Translations under genes and position numbers: made by a program
Part shown: in pieces, positions 1-6,187 of the stretch
Position numbering within the stretch: the stretch's first letter is position 1
How the letters are laid out: each line of letters opens with the position of its first letter
The notes under the pieces: model-generated
The model's input: the letters and a program-made list of their open reading frames with translations, nothing else
Told to the model about the DNA's origin: nothing
Databases searched by the model: none
Assembly: GCA_937880835.1 (NCBI GenBank)
Contig: CALGRN010000237.1
Coordinates: 1 to 10,765 of the forward strand
Direction: 5' to 3'
DNA from: an uncultured Prevotella sp.
Lineage (GTDB): Bacteria; Bacteroidota; Bacteroidia; Bacteroidales; Bacteroidaceae
Length of the DNA: 10,765 nucleotides

Positions 1-596
1 TGCATCATGATGTCGGTGACGCCGGCAGCAGTCTGATATGGAGGCAGTGAAAAAGTGCGTTCAGGATTCATTATTGCAAATTTGCAGCGTCCGTAATCGC
101 TGTTGAACCCTTTTTTTACTGCACCGTATTCGTTCGTTATCACAGTGCTGCTGCTCATTTCCGAACCTGCTGCCGGTATCGTAACTATTGCGCCGATGGA
201 CAGACATGCGGTTGCGACAGCCTTTCCGTTCCAGAAATCCCATACATCTCCGTTGTAACATACACCGTACCCGATAGCTTTCGCCGAGTCGATGACGCTT
301 CCTCCGCCCACAGCAAGGATGAAATCGACGTTCTCTTTGCGGCAAAGCTCTATGCCCTCATACACTTTCGACAACACCGGATTGGGTACTACGCCACCCA
401 GCTCAACGTGTTCTATACCGTCAGCGTCCAACATCGAATATACTTTATCGAGCAATCCGCTGCGTTTTGCGCTGCTTTCTCCATAGTGTACAAGCACTTT
501 TCTGCCTCCGTAATGCTTTATGAGAGAGGCAAGTTTCTCCTCCGATTGTTTGCCGAAAACAATCTTTGTAGGAGCATAAAAAATGAAATCTTTCAT
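1..596 (-). CDS. Iron-containing alcohol dehydrogenase, N-terminal half (cut by the window edge)
   Basis: The family reduces aldehydes to alcohols with NAD(P)H and an active-site iron in the cytosol, usually as part of fermentative redox balance; the butanol dehydrogenase (BDH/YqhD-like) branch is the closest match by eye. Reading from ATG at 596, 198 residues are visible, about half of the usual 380-390. The N-terminus (MKDFIFYAPTKIVFG) is typical. The nucleotide-binding loop GGGS is at residues 97-100 with Asp103, and the PAAGSEMS segment is at 141-148. The segment GVTDIMM at 192-198 carries Asp195, the expected first iron ligand. The codon cut by the edge begins CA, consistent with His199, the second ligand four residues on. 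The other two histidine ligands lie outside the window. The start has no Shine-Dalgarno sequence but has a TAnnTTTG box 36 bp upstream. The true substrate cannot be read from this part. The family call is secure; the subfamily is inference. Confidence 0.93.
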   Translation of the reverse strand, partial: MKDFIFYAPTKIVFGKQSEEKLASLIKHYGGRKVLVHYGESSAKRSGLLDKVYSMLDADGIEHVELGGVVPNPVLSKVYEGIELCRKENVDFILAVGGGSVIDSAKAIGYGVCYNGDVWDFWNGKAVATACLSIGAIVTIPAAGSEMSSSTVITNEYGAVKKGFNSDYGRCKFAIMNPERTFSLPPYQTAAGVTDIMM

Positions 597-631
597 CGTT
601 CTGCGTTTAAAATATTTTCATTAATATGCTA

Positions 632-639
632 CAAATTTA
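632..639 (-). promoter_or_regulatory. Bacteroidetes -7 box for the alcohol dehydrogenase gene
   Basis: On the minus strand this reads TAAATTTG, a full match to the Bacteroidetes consensus TAnnTTTG. It lies 36 bp upstream of the ATG at 596, so transcription would start near 625. No clean TTG -33 element is present at the expected distance; the nearest is CTG on the minus strand (658-660, spacer 18). The box is the outer part of one arm of the inverted repeat at 632-692. Confidence 0.6.
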
Positions 640-684
640 CTAATTTATTTACTATGACAGCACTGCCGTATGAAAAATAATTAG

Positions 685-692
685 TAAATTTG
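685..692 (+). promoter_or_regulatory. Bacteroidetes -7 box for bcp
   Basis: TAAATTTG matches TAnnTTTG in full and lies 29 bp upstream of the bcp ATG at 722, giving a predicted start of transcription near 699 and a short leader. The -33 region offers only CTG at 663-665 with a 19-bp spacer instead of TTG. No other promoter-like site is seen before the downstream synthetase gene, so this one probably drives both. Confidence 0.65.
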
Positions 693-721
693 CCACTATA
701 AACAACTAAATCGTTAATATT

Positions 722-1174
722 ATGGATGTAGGAGACAAAGTTCCGGAGATTTTAGGACATGATGAGAAAGGAAAAGAAATACGCATCAGCGATTTTGCAG
801 GGCGCAAATTAGTATTGTATTTTTATCCGAAAGACAGTACATCGGGATGCACATCAGAGGCTTGCAACCTGCGTGATAACTATTCGGAACTGCGCAAACA
901 AGGTTATGAAGTATTAGGAGTGAGTGTAGATGACGAGAAATCGCATAATAAGTTCATTGAAAAGAATGAGCTTCCGTTCTCGCTTATCGCCGACACAGAA
1001 AAGAAATTGGTTGAAGAATTTGGTGTCTGGGGTGAGAAAAAGATGTACGGGCGCACTTACTTCGGTACATTCCGCACAACTTTTATAATAAATGAAGAAG
1101 GTGTTATCGAGCGTATCATAACTCCGAAACAGATAAAAGTGAAAGACCACGCAAATCAAATATTGTCGGAATAA
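722..1174 (+). CDS. bcp: Thioredoxin-dependent thiol peroxidase, Bcp/PrxQ family
   Basis: This cytosolic peroxiredoxin reduces hydrogen peroxide and organic hydroperoxides and is recycled by thioredoxin. At 150 residues it has the normal length for the family. The active-site segment at residues 36-48 holds the peroxidatic Cys43 and the resolving Cys48, the CxxxxC spacing that defines the atypical two-cysteine PrxQ type. The usual TPGCT is TSGCT here, so the proline before the active-site glycine is a serine. The supporting arginine is present in the FRTTFII strand (about residues 117-123). The start follows the TAnnTTTG box by 29 bp and has an AT-rich leader without a Shine-Dalgarno sequence, as usual in this phylum. 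The stop is 44 bp before the next gene, and no terminator intervenes, which suggests co-transcription. The family call is very secure. Confidence 0.96.
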   Translation: MDVGDKVPEILGHDEKGKEIRISDFAGRKLVLYFYPKDSTSGCTSEACNLRDNYSELRKQGYEVLGVSVDDEKSHNKFIEKNELPFSLIADTEKKLVEEFGVWGEKKMYGRTYFGTFRTTFIINEEGVIERIITPKQIKVKDHANQILSE

Positions 1175-1218
1175 TAAGAGAACAACATTATAAAGAAATA
1201 AAAAGAAACAAGAAATCT

Positions 1219-3282
1219 ATGATTAACAATCAATTATTACACCCTGAAAGCATTGTCGTAGTTGGCGGTTCCAACAACATGCACAAACCCGGTGGGGCAG
1301 TAGTACGCAATCTTATCAGCGGCGATTACAAAGGTATTCTGCGAGTAGTGAACCCGAAAGAAGATGAGGTTCAAGGTATTAAAGCATTCCACGATGTAAA
1401 AGAATTGCCTCAAACCGATTTGGCAATTCTCGTAGTTGCATCGAAGTTTTGTCCCGAATATGTTGAGTTTTTGGCTTCACAGAAAGGAGTAAAGGCTTTC
1501 ATAATAATCACCGCAGGCTTCGGAGAAGAGACAAAAGAAGGCGCAGTGTTAGAACAGAAGATACTGGATACATGCGAAAAGTATGGCGCAGCACTCATAG
1601 GGCCGAACTGTATAGGACTTATGAACTCATGGCATCATAGCGTTTTCACCAAACCGATACCTAAACTTAATCCCAAAGGTGCGGATTTTATCTCCGGTTC
1701 GGGTGCTACTGCGGTCTTCATTCTTGAATCTGCCGTTATCAAAGGATTGTCATTCAATTCTGTTTGGAGTATAGGAAACGGCAAACAGATAGGAATAGAG
1801 GATGTGCTTCAATACATGGACGAAAACTTCGATGCTGAACGTGACTCGCATGTTAAATTGCTTTACATCGAGAACATATCCAATCCGGATAAACTTTTGT
1901 TGCATGCAACATCCTTGATACGTAAAGGATGCAGGATAGCAGCTATCAAATCAGGTTCTTCGGAGAGTGGAAGTCGTGCGGCATCGTCACATACCGGTGC
2001 GATAGCAAGTTCGGATTCGGCAGTCGAAGCATTGTTCCGTAAAGCGGGAATAGTACGCTGTTTCTCTCGCGAAGAATTGACAACAGTGGGTTGTATCTTC
2101 ACTTTGCCTAAGTTTACAGGCAGGAATTGCGCCATCGTAACGCATGCCGGAGGCCCGGGAGTGATGCTTACGGATGCTCTTTCAAAAGGAGGTATGAGCG
2201 TTCCGGGCATAAACGGTCCTCTTGCAGAAGAATTAAAGGGACTTCTTTTCCCCGGTTCTTCTGTGGCAAATCCTATCGATATCCTCGCAACAGGTACGCC
2301 GGAGCATTTGGGTATAGCAATAGATTATTGTGAAAAGAAGTTCGATAACATCGATGCCATATTCGTAATATTCGGTACTCCGGGTCTTGTTGAGCTTTAC
2401 GAGGCTTACGATGTGCTTCACAAAAAGATACTCGAATGCAAGAAACCGATATTCCCCATACTGCCAAGTCTGCATACCGCAGGTCCGGAAGTAGCTGAAT
2501 TCCTTAGTCGCGGACATGTTAATTTCAGCGATGAGGTTACTCTTGCCACTGCACTTGCACAAGTAATGAAGACTCCGCAGCCTGCTGTTAAAGACTTGGA
2601 CGAGTCTCTTGTGGACGTAAAAAGAGTGCGTGAGATTATAGATGGAGTGAAAGAGGATGGTTATGTTGCTCCCGACATTGTACGCCAGATATTCGAATGT
2701 GCCGGAATTCCTATGGTTCCGGAACTTGCTTCATCAAGTAAAGAAGAGCTTGTAGCATTCGCAGAGAAGATAGGATACCCGATAGTAGCCAAAGTTGTGG
2801 GCCCTGTTCACAAGAGTGATGTAGGCGGTGTGACTCTTAATATACGCACATCAGAGCATCTCGCGCTTGAATTTGACAGAATGATGCAGATAAAAGATGC
2901 TACGGGAGTTATGGTTCAGAAGATGATAAAGGGGACTGAACTATTCATCGGAGCTAAGTATGAAAACAGATTCGGACATGTTGTACTGTGCGGTTTAGGC
3001 GGTATCTTCGTTGAAGTGCTTAAAGATGTTTCAAGCGGACTTGCCCCATTGTCTTCCGATGAGGCTTATTCGATGATTCGTTCGCTTAAATCTTACAAGA
3101 TAATAAAAGGTACACGAGGACAGAAAGGGCTTAATGAAGACAAGTATGCAGATATAATAATGCGTCTGTCAACGCTTCTTCGTTTCGCTACCGAGATAAA
3201 AGAAATGGACATAAATCCATTGCTTGCCGATGAGAATGATGTCGTAGCTGTTGATGCAAGAATACTTATTGAAAAGAAGTAA
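1219..3282 (+). CDS. ADP-forming acetate/acyl-CoA synthetase, alpha and beta domains fused
   Basis: The enzyme converts acyl-CoA, ADP and phosphate to a free acid, ATP and CoA, giving one ATP per acyl-CoA in fermentation; it can also run in reverse. The 687 residues join the two subunits that are separate in archaeal enzymes. Residues 1-130 form a CoA-binding Rossmann domain (SIVVVGGSNN at 11-20). Residues 140-450 form the succinyl-CoA ligase-like domains, with the phosphorylated His258 in SSHTGAIASSD and Glu218 in YIENISNPDK. Residues 465-687 form the ATP-grasp domain, with the second histidine of the phosphate relay, His531, in HKSDVGGV. All key residues are present, so it should be active. 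The substrate (acetate, propionate or branched or aryl acids) cannot be read from sequence. The start lacks a Shine-Dalgarno sequence but has an A-rich leader. It sits 44 bp after bcp and ends before a strong terminator, so the pair is probably one transcript. Confidence 0.93.
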   Translation: MINNQLLHPESIVVVGGSNNMHKPGGAVVRNLISGDYKGILRVVNPKEDEVQGIKAFHDVKELPQTDLAILVVASKFCPEYVEFLASQKGVKAFIIITAGFGEETKEGAVLEQKILDTCEKYGAALIGPNCIGLMNSWHHSVFTKPIPKLNPKGADFISGSGATAVFILESAVIKGLSFNSVWSIGNGKQIGIEDVLQYMDENFDAERDSHVKLLYIENISNPDKLLLHATSLIRKGCRIAAIKSGSSESGSRAASSHTGAIASSDSAVEALFRKAGIVRCFSREELTTVGCIFTLPKFTGRNCAIVTHAGGPGVMLTDALSKGGMSVPGINGPLAEELKGLLFPGSSVANPIDILATGTPEHLGIAIDYCEKKFDNIDAIFVIFGTPGLVELYEAYDVLHKKILECKKPIFPILPSLHTAGPEVAEFLSRGHVNFSDEVTLATALAQVMKTPQPAVKDLDESLVDVKRVREIIDGVKEDGYVAPDIVRQIFECAGIPMVPELASSSKEELVAFAEKIGYPIVAKVVGPVHKSDVGGVTLNIRTSEHLALEFDRMMQIKDATGVMVQKMIKGTELFIGAKYENRFGHVVLCGLGGIFVEVLKDVSSGLAPLSSDEAYSMIRSLKSYKIIKGTRGQKGLNEDKYADIIMRLSTLLRFATEIKEMDINPLLADENDVVAVDARILIEKK

Positions 3283-3341
3283 CGGCATAAGCATACGTTT
3301 ACAAGTAAAGGATGACTCTGCGAAACGAGTCTTCTGAAAAC

Positions 3342-3381
3342 AATAAATGCAGACTTCAAAACATTGAAGTCTGCATTTATT
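3342..3381. terminator. Bidirectional intrinsic terminator between the synthetase and glutamine synthetase genes
   Basis: A perfect 18-bp stem (AATAAATGCAGACTTCAA at 3342-3359 paired with 3364-3381) closes a 4-base loop AACA. AT-rich flanks give T-rich tails on both strands. It lies 59 bp after the stop of the plus-strand gene and 20 bp after the stop of the minus-strand gene, so it serves converging transcripts. Confidence 0.9.
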
Positions 3382-3401
3382 ATATGTATTACTGCCGTAT
3401 C

Positions 3402-4907
3402 TTATCCGCAGTGGAAATAGTTTTCAACCAATTTTGCTATTTCTTCGTGGTTGTTTTCTATATCCTTTCTCAATGTAGAGTCATTGAATGATTTGAGCTG
3501 ATTTATGATACCGTCGATCATTGCAGGACTGAATACGTTATGTTTCTCAAACACTTTGCGATCACGTTCAAGGCGTTCAGCCGATGCATAGCAGCTGTCA
3601 GGAAGCTGTGCGAGCTGTGCAAGCTTTCCTTCGTTTGCCTTATCGTGTATGTTAACGTCAACATAAGTTGCCTTTGACAATTCGAGTGAGTTATCCATTT
3701 CGAAACCGTGACGGCATGCTACGCAAAGACCAGCGAGCAACTGATATACGTCTGCCGAACCATCCGGTGAACGCATTTCTACTGTTTGCTTGCTTGATGT
3801 GTCGTAATTTGAAGGTTTTTCCAACTTGTTTGCTTTGCTGCACATGTCAACATCTGCTGTCCAACCGAGCGGAACACGCACAAGTACTGAGCGGTTACGG
3901 TCGCCCCAACATACGTTTGTGGGTGCTTCCTGATGAGGAACGAGACGGAAATATGATGTAGGATTTTTGTTTCCGAAAGCTGTTATGCTTTCTGCCAACT
4001 GCATCATACCGCCAATCATCTTGCGTGCTTCATCGCTTAGAACTCCGTCTTTGAGCATCATGTTCTTGCCATCTTTAACCATACGCATGTGAACATGAAG
4101 TCCGGAGCCTGCTTTTCCTGTTGTTATCTTCGGTGCGAAAGTGATGTTGTAACCCTCCATATAACCGAGATTTCTGATTATCCATTTTGCTATTACGAGC
4201 TGGTCAGCCGCATCTTCTACTCTTACAGGCAAGAACTCAATTTCGTTCTGCTCGTAAACGAGACCATCCTGTTTGAAGTTTCCTACTTCTGAATGACCAT
4301 ATTTGATTTGTCCGCCTGCTTTTGCGATGTACTGCATGCACTTCTTACGGAAGTCGTTTGCTTTTGCATAAGGAGCTGATTCGTGGTATCCGCGCTGGTC
4401 GATTGCAGGGAATACGTCCTCTGCTTCTTTAATAACGTAGTATTCAAGTTCGCCCATTGCTTGGAATTCCATGCCCGTTACGTCGGTGAAAGCCTTTGCT
4501 GCCTTAGCCAAAGTGTGCTCCGGTGAGCTTTCAAGCGGATTGCCGTCTTTGTCGAAATAAGAACAAAGCATGCACAGAGTAGGTATCTCTGCGAACGGAT
4601 CTATAAAGGCTGTGCTGAATCGCGGAAGCACATAAAGGTCGCTGCTGCCTGCCTGAATGAAGCTGAAAAGGCTTGAACCGTCAACTCGTTCGCCGCAAGT
4701 CAGAATTGTTTTAAGGTAGTCCAAGTTGTTGATAACGAAGTTCAAAGTCTTCAATTTACCATCACCTCCCGGATACATGAAGTTTACCATACGAATATCA
4801 TTCGCCTGAATGAATCTTATGATGTCTTCTTTTGTGAATTCGTGTGGAAGTTTCTGCAAGAACTCAACCACAACGTTGGAATTCATTGTTAACTGATCGT
4901 TTCCCAT
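3402..4907 (-). CDS. glnA: Glutamine synthetase, type I-like
   Basis: It makes glutamine from glutamate, ammonia and ATP in the cytosol, the main entry of ammonia into metabolism. The 501 residues are near the type I length and far shorter than the ~730-residue GSIII common in this phylum. The N-terminal beta-grasp part runs to about 120 (DGSS at 76-79, SDLYVLP at 89-95). The catalytic part shows GELEYY at 152-157 (metal-binding Glu), SEVG at 206-209, QNEIEF at 220-225, GSGLHVHM at 267-274, NPTSYFRLVP at 315-324, NRSVLVRVP at 338-346 and VEMRSPDGSADVY at 376-388. The EV-to-QxE spacing is longer than in classical GSI because of residues NFKQDGLVYE. The adenylylation motif NLYDLPP of GSI-beta is absent, so regulation by an adenylyltransferase is unlikely. 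ATG at 4907 is preferred over Met8 because it follows the promoter closely; no Shine-Dalgarno sequence is seen. Confidence 0.94.
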   Translation of the reverse strand: MGNDQLTMNSNVVVEFLQKLPHEFTKEDIIRFIQANDIRMVNFMYPGGDGKLKTLNFVINNLDYLKTILTCGERVDGSSLFSFIQAGSSDLYVLPRFSTAFIDPFAEIPTLCMLCSYFDKDGNPLESSPEHTLAKAAKAFTDVTGMEFQAMGELEYYVIKEAEDVFPAIDQRGYHESAPYAKANDFRKKCMQYIAKAGGQIKYGHSEVGNFKQDGLVYEQNEIEFLPVRVEDAADQLVIAKWIIRNLGYMEGYNITFAPKITTGKAGSGLHVHMRMVKDGKNMMLKDGVLSDEARKMIGGMMQLAESITAFGNKNPTSYFRLVPHQEAPTNVCWGDRNRSVLVRVPLGWTADVDMCSKANKLEKPSNYDTSSKQTVEMRSPDGSADVYQLLAGLCVACRHGFEMDNSLELSKATYVDVNIHDKANEGKLAQLAQLPDSCYASAERLERDRKVFEKHNVFSPAMIDGIINQLKSFNDSTLRKDIENNHEEIAKLVENYFHCG

Positions 4908-4954
4908 AATTATATTATTTTTTAATTTATGTTATACTATATGTAAATTTCGGA

Positions 4955-4984
4955 CAAAGATAGCAAAAACAAATATAGATACAA
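4955..4984 (-). promoter_or_regulatory. Promoter of the glutamine synthetase gene
   Basis: On the minus strand TTG (4984-4982), a 19-bp spacer and TATCTTTG (4962-4955) match both elements of the Bacteroidetes promoter (TTG, 19-21 bp, TAnnTTTG). Transcription would start near 4948 and give a leader of about 40 bases before the ATG at 4907. This is the best-formed promoter in the window, and it means glnA need not depend on the upstream alkD gene. Confidence 0.75.
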
Positions 4985-5016
4985 AATAAAAACACGAAAT
5001 TTATGCATTATTTCGT
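4981..5016 (-). terminator. Weak intrinsic terminator overlapping the end of alkD
   Basis: On the minus strand ACGAAAT (5016-5010) pairs with ATTTCGT (5000-4994) around a 9-base loop that contains the alkD stop codon, followed by GTTTTTATTTTG. The stem is only 7 bp and AT-rich, so termination may be partial. Its T-tail overlaps the -33 element of the glnA promoter. Confidence 0.45.
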
Positions 5017-5717
5017 TTTTTCATATATATTTCCCGTTTTTTCTTATCCATTCGTTCTATTGCATAGCGCAAAGTGATACGTGGCATTGATTTTACGTTA
5101 TTGTCTATGAAGTTGTAGAGCGTTTCAATATCCTGTTTTCCCACCTCGCGGAGCATCCATCCCGAAGCTTTTTGTATCAAATCATGCTCGTGTGTAAGAT
5201 ATTTCTTTGCTATGTCCAGAGTAACATCAAGCCGCCCGTTTTTTATAAGCGTGTATGTGGAAACAATGGCTATGCGCTGCTCCCATAGGTTTTCGCTTTC
5301 GCTCAACTCATACAGTATGTCGGCAGGACGGTTCTTTACGTACTCTCCAATGATTTGAGGACAGCTTAAATCCACCAAGTCCCAGTTGTTCACAAACTTG
5401 GTGTTTGCGAGGTAGAAATATACTATATCTTCCTTTTCGGCATCCTCTTTTGCTTTTTTATATTTGCTTACAAGCGCGAGAAGTGCCGAAAGTCGATATT
5501 CGTGTATCTTGCTGTGAAGCATGGTTTCTATATCTTCCAACGATGCATCGCCGTATTTAGTTGCCACCTTTCTGTTGTCAGGCACTTTTATACCTGCGAA
5601 AACATCGCCTTCTCCATATTCTCCTTTACCTGTTTTGAAAAACTTTGATAAGTCTTTTATCTTATCTTCGTGAGCAATACCTTTCAATTCGGCTTGCCAA
5701 TTTTCGATAATGTTCAT
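5001..5717 (-). CDS. DNA alkylation repair protein, AlkD-like HEAT-repeat glycosylase
   Basis: The AlkD family removes bulky or positively charged N3- and N7-alkylated purines from DNA through a superhelix of HEAT-like repeats that grips the backbone without flipping the base. At 238 residues the protein has the family length (about 230-240) and is helical throughout. Family landmarks are FAGIKVPDNRKVA at 40-52, NNWDLVD at 110-116 (Trp112 and Asp116, with the four-residue spacing expected for the catalytic Trp-Asp pair), WEQRIAIV at 145-152 (Arg148), LIQKASGWMLREVGK at 180-194 (Trp187) and MPRITLRYAIE at 211-221. The expected Trp, Asp, Arg and Trp of the active cleft are therefore present, by pattern rather than alignment. 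The tail is lysine- and arginine-rich. A TAnnTTTG box lies 25 bp upstream. It runs in the same direction as glnA, 93 bp away, but glnA has its own promoter. An upstream 19-bp copy of its own coding sequence is noted separately. Confidence 0.92.
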   Translation of the reverse strand: MNIIENWQAELKGIAHEDKIKDLSKFFKTGKGEYGEGDVFAGIKVPDNRKVATKYGDASLEDIETMLHSKIHEYRLSALLALVSKYKKAKEDAEKEDIVYFYLANTKFVNNWDLVDLSCPQIIGEYVKNRPADILYELSESENLWEQRIAIVSTYTLIKNGRLDVTLDIAKKYLTHEHDLIQKASGWMLREVGKQDIETLYNFIDNNVKSMPRITLRYAIERMDKKKREIYMKKRNNA

Positions 5718-5785
5718 GTCAGTGTCTGTTTATATGTGGATGCAAAGATAGTAATTTTTGCTTTCATACCTGTTTTGAAAAACTT
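5627..5785. repeat. Exact 19-bp direct repeat: one copy in alkD, one upstream of it
   Basis: TACCTGTTTTGAAAAACTT occurs at 5627-5645, inside alkD where it encodes KFFKTG on the minus strand, and again at 5767-5785, upstream of the alkD start. The copies are 140 bp apart, and their flanks are not similar. An exact 19-mer match this close is unlikely by chance even in AT-rich DNA. The origin (local duplication or gene conversion) is not visible. Confidence 0.8.
5743..5750 (-). promoter_or_regulatory. Bacteroidetes -7 box for alkD
   Basis: The minus strand reads TATCTTTG, identical to the glnA -7 box and a full TAnnTTTG match. It lies 25 bp upstream of the ATG at 5717, so transcription would start near 5737. 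No TTG is found 19-21 bp further upstream, so the promoter is weaker or depends on other factors. Confidence 0.55.
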
Positions 5786-5820
5786 AAATATCATTATATG
5801 GTATAAACATCTTATTAAGA

Positions 5821-5854
5821 ATACCGGTGTATTATGTTTGTTCATACCGGCGTA
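5821..5854 (+). promoter_or_regulatory. Candidate plus-strand promoter flanked by ATACCGGYGTA direct repeats
   Basis: TATGTTTG at 5833-5840 matches TAnnTTTG. It is bracketed by ATACCGGTGTA (5821-5831) and ATACCGGCGTA (5844-5854), 23 bp apart, one upstream of the -7 box and one over the predicted start of transcription. That is where a repressor would bind. No TTG -33 element is present. The next gene on this strand is clpB, over 600 bp downstream, so the product may be a long leader or a small RNA. The motifs are seen; the function is inference. Confidence 0.35.
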
Positions 5855-6091
5855 ATTCAATGGTTATGATATTGTCAAATAATCTTACAACGAATGCAAA
5901 TTCTCTCTTTTTTGTTGTCGATTGAATATTTGTGCGCAAAAATGAGAAAAATATAATGTGTTGAAAATCAAGATTTTAATGCCGTAATATATTTGTTCGG
6001 ATTTTCAAAAGCTATTGTTTTGCATGCTGAAAGGATTACTTTTGCAATCAGAAAACTATTGTTTTGCAAGTGGAAAGTTATAAAACAGAAG

Positions 6092-6112
6092 TGCAAAAGT
6101 TATCCTTTTGCA
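6092..6112. repeat. TGCAAAAG / CTTTTGCA inverted repeat
   Basis: A perfect 8-bp inverted repeat with a 5-base spacer (TTATC) at the junction of two units of the 22-bp array. It is the only place in the array where the TTTTGCA motif appears in both orientations, and it has the form of a dimeric protein-binding site. Confidence 0.5.
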
Positions 6113-6114
6113 TA

Positions 6115-6184
6115 TTGAAAACCGAAAAACAGCTGTGAAAGAATATATTTTTCTATTTTCAAAAGCTGTTTGCCGGTTTTTCAA
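6115..6184. repeat. Long imperfect inverted repeat at the right end of the 22-bp array
   Basis: The left arm (6115-6145) and right arm (6153-6184) pair over about 28 positions with a few mismatches and single-base bulges. The shared core reads TTGAAAA, CCG and AAACAGCT in order on one strand and its complement on the other, and the loop is about 7 bases. If transcribed it would form a stem-loop roughly 290 bp before clpB. No T-run follows, so it is not a typical terminator. Confidence 0.55.
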
Positions 6185-6187
6185 ATT

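Larger units (their letters stand above)
632..692. repeat. Perfect 14-bp inverted repeat linking divergent promoters
   Basis: CAAATTTACTAATT at 632-645 is the exact reverse complement of AATTAGTAAATTTG at 679-692, with a 33-bp spacer centred on position 662. Each arm carries the TAnnTTTG box of the gene it faces. The duplication could be an operator shared by the alcohol dehydrogenase and bcp genes, or simply two copies of a preferred promoter sequence. The sequence match is certain; the role is inference. Confidence 0.75.
5946..6187. repeat. Degenerate tandem array with a 22-bp register, upstream of clpB
   Basis: Cutting the sequence every 22 bp from 5946 gives eleven units that share features at fixed positions. 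Four units (from 6012, 6034, 6056 and 6100) carry TTTTGCA at positions 7-13. Most units end in a purine-rich AAAR around positions 18-22. The units at 6012 and 6056 agree at 19 of 22 positions, those at 5990 and 6144 at 17 of 22, and those at 6078 and 6122 share AAAACAG and GTG in the same phase. The identical 13-mer ATTTTCAAAAGCT at 6001 and 6155 is 154 bp apart, exactly seven units. T-tracts and A-tracts alternate about every 11 bp, close to one helical turn, which predicts curved DNA. The first two units (5946-5989) are weak. There are no CRISPR-like unique spacers and no gene inside. I do not know a name for this element. Confidence 0.75.

Noticed and set aside
292..680. Short plus-strand frames opposite the alcohol dehydrogenase and running into the bcp leader
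   Set aside because: They are antisense to conserved dehydrogenase sequence or cross the divergent promoter region, and have no domain or start signals.
3314..3331. Hairpin GACTC/GAGTC between the acyl-CoA synthetase gene and its terminator
   Set aside because: Only 5 bp with an 8-base loop and no T-run. The perfect 18-bp stem just downstream explains termination.
5946..6187. CRISPR array
   Set aside because: The units are contiguous 22-bp degenerate repeats with no unique spacers of constant length, and there is no cas gene nearby.
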